A program made the translations under genes and the position numbers. The notes below the pieces were generated by a model. It was not told where the DNA came from. It did no database searches and was given only the letters and a program-made list of their open reading frames with translations. This document shows, piece by piece, positions 24,090-28,515 of a stretch of 28,515 nt of DNA. How positions within the stretch are numbered: position 1 is the stretch's first letter; every line of letters starts with the position of its first letter. The stretch is from positions 1-28,515 of the forward strand of contig JAQVNH010000001.1 in assembly GCA_028703215.1 (NCBI GenBank), given 5' to 3'. Source of the DNA: Eubacteriales bacterium (GTDB lineage Bacteria; Bacillota; Clostridia; Acetivibrionales; STF1-152).

Positions 24090-25617
24090 TTTTCACCTCT
24101 TCAGCGGCTTTCCCGCTCACGATCCTGTTGATCGCGTTAAGATAAGCTATTACGCTCGCTTCGATTATATCCGTGCTGACTCCCTTGCCTGTAAATATCT
24201 CGCCATTTTCGGACACTCGCACCGTAACTTCTCCAAGCGCGTCTTTCCCTTCAGTGACCGCCCGCAGAGCATAGTCTTCAAGCTTGAGTTTTATTCCGAC
24301 GATCCGCTCCATTGAATTGAATGCGGCATCGACTGGTCCGTGTCCGGTAGCGGCCTCTGTAATGGTTAATCCATCTCTTTTCAGGCTTATTGTCGCCGTT
24401 GCGACAACTTTATTGCCGCTGCTGATCTGAAAGCTTTCAAGCTTGAATATCTCGGGTACTTCCGAGACCTTTTCTTCAATCAGCGCTTCTATATCTCTGT
24501 CAAGAACGATTTTTTTCTTGTCCGCCAGATCCTTGAACTTTTCAAAAGCTTTTTGGACATGCTCGTCCGAAATAGATGTGTAGCCCATTTCCCTGAGTCT
24601 CTCCTTGAAAGCATGGCTTCCCGAATGTTTGCCCAGAACCATCCTGTTTTGCATAAGGCCTATCGATTCAGGCGTCATTATTTCATAGGTGCTTTTTTCG
24701 GAAAGCATCCCGTGCTGATGTATTCCGGATTCATGGGCGAAAGCGTTAGCTCCGACTATCGCCTTATTCGGCTGAACATTAATTCCCGTGAGACTGCTCA
24801 CCAGTTTGCTCGTTCTGTATATCTGGCTCGTGTTTATACCGTGGCGGTAATCAAAATAGTCCTTCCTCGTACTGATCGCCATGATGACTTCTTCAAGCGA
24901 GGCATTCCCCGCTCTTTCACCGAGGCCGTTGACTGTGCATTCTACCTGGACAGCGCCATTTTCTATGGCTTCAAGCGTATTTGCGACGGCAAGTCCCAGG
25001 TCGTTGTGGCAATGAACGCTTATATCAACCTTGTCTATTCCGGCTACATTGGCCTTGATTCCCTTTATGATATTCCCAAATTCAGCCGGCATCGTATATC
25101 CTACTGTGTCAGGTATATTGACGACCGTCGCGCCGGAATTTATTACTGCCTCCAATACTTTGTACAAAAATTCCGGTTTTGTCCTGCCGGCGTCCTCAGG
25201 AGAAAACTCAATATCCTCGCAATATTTTTTGGCATATGCAACCATTTCCGAAGCTTTCCTCAGGACTTCTTCCTCAGTCATCTTGAGTTTATACTTCATA
25301 TGTATCTCCGAAGTTGCTATAAATGTATGTATGACCGGCATTTTGGCGTCCTTTATAGATTCCCACGCGCGATCGATATCTTTTTCAAGAGTCCGGGCCA
25401 ATGCGGCGATTTTTACATTTCTCGTCATCCGGGCGATCTCCCTGACTGCTTCAAAATCCCCGTTGGAAGAAATGGGAAATCCCGCTTCGATAGCATCTAC
25501 GCCAAGCCTCTCCAGCTGCAGGGCTATCTCTACCTTTTCCTGCAGATTAAGATTGACCCCCGGTGTTTGTTCGCCGTCTCTCAAAGTTGTATCGAATATT
25601 TTTATCTTGGTTGCCAT
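24082..25617 (-). CDS. leuA: 2-isopropylmalate synthase
   Basis: 511 aa enzyme of the leucine branch: 2-oxoisovalerate plus acetyl-CoA gives 2-isopropylmalate. FDTTLRDGEQTPGVNL at the N-terminus, the metal site HCHNDLGLA, GLGERAGNASLEE, HESGIHQHG and a full C-terminal regulatory domain ending near GKGVSTDIIEAS, where leucine feedback normally acts, are all present. Two ATGs are possible. The one at 25617 has AAGGA eight bases upstream and starts MATKIKIFD; the one at 25626 abuts the ribosome binding site, so I take 25617. It begins 16 bp after the ilvC stop and overlaps cimA. Confidence 0.94.
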   Translation of the reverse strand: MATKIKIFDTTLRDGEQTPGVNLNLQEKVEIALQLERLGVDAIEAGFPISSNGDFEAVREIARMTRNVKIAALARTLEKDIDRAWESIKDAKMPVIHTFIATSEIHMKYKLKMTEEEVLRKASEMVAYAKKYCEDIEFSPEDAGRTKPEFLYKVLEAVINSGATVVNIPDTVGYTMPAEFGNIIKGIKANVAGIDKVDISVHCHNDLGLAVANTLEAIENGAVQVECTVNGLGERAGNASLEEVIMAISTRKDYFDYRHGINTSQIYRTSKLVSSLTGINVQPNKAIVGANAFAHESGIHQHGMLSEKSTYEIMTPESIGLMQNRMVLGKHSGSHAFKERLREMGYTSISDEHVQKAFEKFKDLADKKKIVLDRDIEALIEEKVSEVPEIFKLESFQISSGNKVVATATISLKRDGLTITEAATGHGPVDAAFNSMERIVGIKLKLEDYALRAVTEGKDALGEVTVRVSENGEIFTGKGVSTDIIEASVIAYLNAINRIVSGKAAEEVKNA

Positions 25618-25632
25618 AATCCCCATCCTTTT

Positions 25633-26628
25633 CTATTTCTTGAGCCAGGACATCATTTTGCGGAGTTCCGCGCCGACTTTTTCAACCTGAGTCGCAGCTT
25701 CACGCCTTCTCATCGCAAGGAAATTTGCTCTGTTTGCCGCATTGTTTTCAGCGATCCACTTGGATGCAAATACGCCGCTTTGTATTTCAGCAAGAATTTT
25801 TTTCATTTCTTTTCGGGTCTCTTCGGTAATGATCCTTTTGCCTGTCGCATAATCTCCGTATTCTGCCGTGTCGCTGATGGAGTATCTCATATATCCGAAT
25901 CCTCCCTGATTTATGAGATCCACAATAAGCTTCATTTCGTGAACGCATTCAAAGTATGCGCTTTCAGGCTGGTATCCCGCTTCCACAAGAGTTTCGAATC
26001 CGGCTTTCATCAGCTCGGTGACACCGCCGCAAAGAACTGCCTGCTCGCCGAACAAGTCTGTTTCTGTTTCCTCTTCAAAAGTAGTTTCCAGTATTCCGAC
26101 TCTTCCCGCTCCTAAACCCGCAGCATATGCCAAAGCATATTCCTTGGCTTTTCCGCTGTAGTCCTGATAAACAGCTTCCAGACAAGGCACTCCTTTGCCT
26201 TCCTTGAACTGGCTTCTTACAGTATGGCCAGGTCCCTTGGGTGCGACCATTATTACATCAACGTCTTTAGGCGCGATTATCTGATTGTAATGAATAGAGA
26301 ACCCATGCGCAAACATAAGCACGTTTCCCTTTTTAAGATTGTCCTTAATGCTCTCCTTGTATATCTGGGGCTGGACCTGATCCGGAGCAAGCACCATTAC
26401 TATGTCCGCCATCTTGACAGCCTCAGCGGTATCCGCAACTTTAAGACCGTCCTCAACAACTTTTTTTCTGCTTGCCGAATCAGGGTGAAGACCAACAACC
26501 ACATTGACTCCGCTGTCATTGAGGTTCTGGGCGTGAGCATGCCCCTGACTTCCGTATCCGATTATCGCAACTGTTTTCCCTTTAAGTAATCCCAAATCAC
26601 AATCTTTTTCATAATATACCTTTGCCAT
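25633..26628 (-). CDS. ilvC: Ketol-acid reductoisomerase (class I)
   Basis: 331 aa, standard short class I form. It isomerises and reduces 2-acetolactate or 2-aceto-2-hydroxybutyrate in valine/leucine and isoleucine synthesis. The Rossmann motif GYGSQGHAHAQNL is at residues 24-36. The cofactor loop GLHPDSASRKK has two Ser and basic residues, which favours NADPH. Catalytic APKGPGHTVR, the metal-binding ETDLFGEQ and the C-terminal knotted domain (FECVHEMKLIVDLI) are present. ATG start at 26628, 38 bp after ilvN. Second gene of the T-box-controlled operon. Confidence 0.96.
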   Translation of the reverse strand: MAKVYYEKDCDLGLLKGKTVAIIGYGSQGHAHAQNLNDSGVNVVVGLHPDSASRKKVVEDGLKVADTAEAVKMADIVMVLAPDQVQPQIYKESIKDNLKKGNVLMFAHGFSIHYNQIIAPKDVDVIMVAPKGPGHTVRSQFKEGKGVPCLEAVYQDYSGKAKEYALAYAAGLGAGRVGILETTFEEETETDLFGEQAVLCGGVTELMKAGFETLVEAGYQPESAYFECVHEMKLIVDLINQGGFGYMRYSISDTAEYGDYATGKRIITEETRKEMKKILAEIQSGVFASKWIAENNAANRANFLAMRRREAATQVEKVGAELRKMMSWLKK

Positions 26629-26665
26629 AACGATACATCTCCCTATTCTGATTTATTATATTTTA

Positions 26666-27163
26666 TTATTCCTTGATTATTTCTTTGTTGCCGCGCTCAA
26701 GCGCGATAGTTCCAGTGCGTACGATCTCTTTTATTCCAAACGGCCTTATCATGTCCTCCAGGGCTTCGATTTTTCCAAGTTCTCCGGATATCTCGATAGT
26801 CAGAGACGCCTCTGAGACATCAATGATCTTGCCCCTGAAGATCTCAACTATCTGGACTATTTCACTTCTCGTTGAAGAGTCTGCCTTGACTTTAATAAGC
26901 GCCAGCTCTCGGCTGACAGACTCGGAATCGTCAAGTTTCTTGATCATTTTGACATCAATGAGCTTCCCAAGCTGCTTTCTGACCTGCTCGACAATGTGGT
27001 CGTCTCCATTGACCACTATAGTCATCCTTGATATCTGGGGATCTTCGGTAACGCCTACCGCAAGACTATCGATATTGAATCCTCTCCTGCTGAACAGACC
27101 CGCTACCCTCGACAGGACTCCCGCGTGGTTTTCAACCAGTACCGATAACAAATGTTTTGCCAT
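26666..27163 (-). CDS. ilvN: Acetolactate synthase small (regulatory) subunit
   Basis: 165 aa regulatory subunit that gives acetolactate synthase its full activity and valine feedback. It has an N-terminal ACT domain (LLSVLVENHAGVLSRVAGLF, with the RRGFNIDSL stretch) and a C-terminal ALS_ss domain (about 85-160). The frame opens at 27181, but the ATG at 27163 has GGAGGAGG six bases upstream and starts at the conserved MAKHLLS, so it is preferred. It is the first gene after the T-box leader. The catalytic subunit gene (ilvB) is not beside it and not in the window, which is less common, since ilvB and ilvN are usually adjacent. Confidence 0.94.
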   Translation of the reverse strand: MAKHLLSVLVENHAGVLSRVAGLFSRRGFNIDSLAVGVTEDPQISRMTIVVNGDDHIVEQVRKQLGKLIDVKMIKKLDDSESVSRELALIKVKADSSTRSEIVQIVEIFRGKIIDVSEASLTIEISGELGKIEALEDMIRPFGIKEIVRTGTIALERGNKEIIKE

Positions 27164-27181
27164 TTCCGCCTCCTCCGGCAT

Positions 27182-27478
27182 AATGCCTTATGCCTTAAAA
27201 AATACAAAACCCTCCGCCCGGTATAAGGACGAAGGGTAGGATTTCTCCGTGGTGCCACCTTATTTCAATGTGCCTCCAGGCACATCCTCATCGGGTACTT
27301 GCGAACCCGGACTATAACGTTGTCGCCGCTGCCACCTACCGCTTTGCACCTTCAATGGCAATGCTCAGGAACGAGGTATCTTAACAGTTTGCATACCGGC
27401 TTCCACCTTCCGCCGGCTCTCTTGTATGGCAAAATGCTTCTTTTTTTCCTTCATCGCGTTTATTTCTTTTGATAATTG
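27182..27478 (-). ncRNA. T-box leader controlling the ilvN-ilvC-leuA-cimA operon
   Basis: On the - strand the T-box sequence AAGGTGGCACCACGG is plain (27261-27247), followed by GGA-GAAA-TCC and CCCTT that close the antiterminator, then an intrinsic terminator. Upstream are a Stem I-like region with AGAGAGCCGGC...GCCGGT (about 27422-27394) and a Stem III-like hairpin CCGGGTTCGCAAGTACCCG (27310-27292). Uncharged tRNA would stabilise the antiterminator and switch on the operon. The specifier codon should lie in AAGATACCTCG (27382-27372); CUC (Leu, 27375-27373) or AUA (Ile, 27379-27377) are candidates and I could not settle it by hand folding. The base facing the tRNA discriminator is C (UGGC). 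Confidence 0.9.
27197..27237 (-). terminator. T-box regulatory terminator
   Basis: On the - strand ACCCTTCGTCC (27237-27227) pairs with GGGCGGAGGGT (27219-27209), with G-U pairs, around a 7-base loop. TTTTGTATTTTTT (27208-27197) follows. The 5' arm shares bases with the antiterminator, as required for the switch. Confidence 0.88.
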
Positions 27479-27484
27479 TATCAT

Positions 27485-27513
27485 AGTTTATCATGGGAAT
27501 GTGAGATTGTCAA
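27485..27513 (-). promoter_or_regulatory. Sigma-A promoter of the T-box/ilvN operon
   Basis: On the - strand a perfect TTGACA (27513-27508) and TAAACT (27490-27485) are separated by exactly 17 bases. Transcription would start near 27478, at the 5' edge of the T-box leader. Confidence 0.85.
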
Positions 27514-27533
27514 TACAGCTCTATCCGCCCGTT

Positions 27534-27551
27534 ATTTGCGCAAATATTTGC
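27534..27551. repeat. Two overlapping 12-bp palindromes upstream of the ilv promoter
   Basis: ATTTGCGCAAAT (27534-27545) and GCAAATATTTGC (27540-27551) are both perfect palindromes sharing six bases, which gives three alternating copies of the half-site ATTTGC/GCAAAT. They lie between the epimerase-like stop codon and the ilv -35 box (21 bp away). Possible operator or weak transcript end; no T tract follows. Confidence 0.5.
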
Positions 27552-27554
27552 CGG

Positions 27555-28364
27555 TTAAGAAAAATGTTTGCGGAAAAATTCTATGGTTTTTTTTGCGGCT
27601 GTCAGACTGTCAGGCTGAGGATAACATTCCACTGAAACTGTTCCGTCATATCCGATTTTCTTAATACTGCTGCAAAAGACGTCAAAATCGAATGCCCCTG
27701 AGCCGGGATAGCATCGGGTGTTATCTCCGAAGTGTATATACCCTAAGTATTCGCGGGCATCTGAAAGACAATTCCCAATACTTTTCTCTTCGATATTTAT
27801 ATGAAACGAATCCATAAGAGCCATCGTGTTTTTAAGTTTATTTTCAGAAATCATCCGGTATAAATCACTCGCAGTATTAAGCACGTTATTCTCATAACGG
27901 TTTGTAGCCTCGATGAGTAAAATTACGTTTTTTTCCGCGGCATATACGGAAACAGTCTTCAGACTTTCGGCCAATGTGCATAAATATTTGTCCTTGTTTT
28001 CGCCTTTTGGCACATTCCCCTTTATGCTTCCGATTGTGACTCTGCTCTTCAATCGCGCGGCAATATCGATATAGTTCCTTATCATAGAGAGAAGCTGTAT
28101 TCTTTTCTCCGTATCCTGGTCCATAAGATAAAATCCGTATCTGCCGTAAAGGATCCCCGTGCCGATAGTCTCTATGCTCATACCTATTCTTTTGCAGGTT
28201 TCAGTCAATTTGTCGATTTCAAGTTCTTGCGGATTTGGAGTATGTATCTCCACAGCCTCAAATCCCAGAGCTTTTGCTGTTTCTATGCTCTTGAAATAGT
28301 CTCCTCCCAACAAAAGGGGAGTTGTGGGTGAAGTGGCTTCTCCTATTGCAATGCAATATTTCAT
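27555..28364 (-). CDS. Sugar epimerase/isomerase, ketose 3-epimerase type (xylose isomerase-like TIM barrel)
   Basis: 269 aa TIM-barrel protein of the AP_endonuc_2 superfamily. The metal-binding set is complete: Glu152 (LIEATNRYE), Asp185 (ALMDSFH), His211 (YIHFGDN) and Glu246 (SVECYP). Glu158, His188 and Arg217 are also present. As I remember it, this set, with the same residue numbers, is that of Agrobacterium D-psicose (allulose) 3-epimerase, so a C3 epimerase of a ketose or keto-sugar phosphate is likely. The substrate is open, since inosose or hydroxypyruvate isomerase relatives share part of the pattern. The ATG start at 28364 has AAGGGAG seven bases upstream. It precedes the ilv promoter on the same strand without a clear terminator between them. 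Confidence 0.82.
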   Translation of the reverse strand: MKYCIAIGEATSPTTPLLLGGDYFKSIETAKALGFEAVEIHTPNPQELEIDKLTETCKRIGMSIETIGTGILYGRYGFYLMDQDTEKRIQLLSMIRNYIDIAARLKSRVTIGSIKGNVPKGENKDKYLCTLAESLKTVSVYAAEKNVILLIEATNRYENNVLNTASDLYRMISENKLKNTMALMDSFHINIEEKSIGNCLSDAREYLGYIHFGDNTRCYPGSGAFDFDVFCSSIKKIGYDGTVSVECYPQPDSLTAAKKTIEFFRKHFS

Positions 28365-28418
28365 ATATTCTCCCTTTGAAATATGATAGTAGCTCCCCCG
28401 GTGTTCCCGCTTATTTTA

Positions 28419-28514
28419 TCAGAACCATCTTTTATCGTCATTTGACACATAGCTTTCCAGAGGACTCCATCCTGTCCATAAAAACTGAGACAAGGTTTTC
28501 TGGGTCAAACCGAA
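28419..28514 (-). CDS. Possible 3' end of a gene entering from the right edge (frame uncertain)
   Basis: The - strand is open from the window edge in two frames: one gives 31 residues ending at TGA 28421-28419 (with LWTGWSPLESYV), the other 25 residues ending at TGA 28440-28438 (with RFDPENLVSVF). A third frame, open after an early TGA, runs to a stop overlapping the epimerase start (28363-28361). Dense neighbouring operons make a gene tail likely, but I cannot identify it or decide the frame. Confidence 0.3.
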   Translation of the reverse strand, partial: FGLTQKTLSQFLWTGWSPLESYVSNDDKRWF

Positions 28515-28515
28515 A

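Noticed and set aside
24553..26115. 520-codon + strand open frame opposite leuA and ilvC
   Set aside because: It lies antisense to two clearly identified enzymes, is rich in Cys, His and Phe, and shows no domain; it is a codon-bias shadow.

Overview
The window (about 28.5 kb, moderate GC) looks like a chromosomal segment of an anaerobic Clostridia-type Bacillota. The evidence is AGGAGG-like ribosome binding sites, a T-box leader, a short QueG, a PstS of the layout I recall from clostridia, a YdjI/YdjG-like pair, and operons tightly packed with ATGA-type overlaps. I see no tRNA, rRNA, CRISPR array, insertion sequence or phage gene. The genus cannot be set from this alone.

Layout: (1) 1-5572, + strand: nucleoside uptake and salvage. 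A BmpA/NupOPQ-type ABC importer (ATPase cut by the left edge, two permeases) is followed by thymidine kinase, deoxyribose-phosphate aldolase and cytidine deaminase, closed by a bidirectional terminator. (2) 5631-11285: a sugar-acid module. PfkB kinase, 6-phosphogluconate dehydrogenase and a LarA-superfamily nickel-pincer racemase/epimerase run on the - strand. They diverge from a fructuronate reductase (mannonate oxidoreductase)-like gene on the + strand. (3) 11295-13957, - strand: a YdjI-like SPFH protein with three zinc ribbons, a YdjG-like zinc-ribbon membrane protein and a small unknown protein, with their own extended -10 promoter. (4) 14016-20428, - strand: a complete phosphate operon pstS-pstC-pstA-pstB-phoU-phoP-phoR behind 11-bp-spaced Pho-box repeats; its PstS halves are in permuted order. 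(5) 20637-27480, - strand: branched-chain amino-acid genes ilvN-ilvC-leuA-cimA under a T-box leader and strong promoter, followed by a small unknown protein, an SGNH hydrolase and queG. (6) 27555-28364, - strand: a ketose 3-epimerase-type TIM-barrel protein, with the tail of another gene probably entering from the right edge.

The most interesting part is region 2. A LarA homologue beside 6-phosphogluconate dehydrogenase, a sugar-acid kinase and a mannonate-type oxidoreductase suggests an unconventional route: fructuronate to mannonate (oxidoreductase), mannonate to gluconate (C2 epimerisation by the nickel-pincer enzyme), phosphorylation to 6-phosphogluconate, then decarboxylation to ribulose 5-phosphate. 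This would bypass mannonate dehydratase and the KDG aldolase branch. Neither of those genes is in the window. The pathway is inference. The gene identities and active-site residues are read directly. All boundaries and motifs were read by eye; no database search was run.
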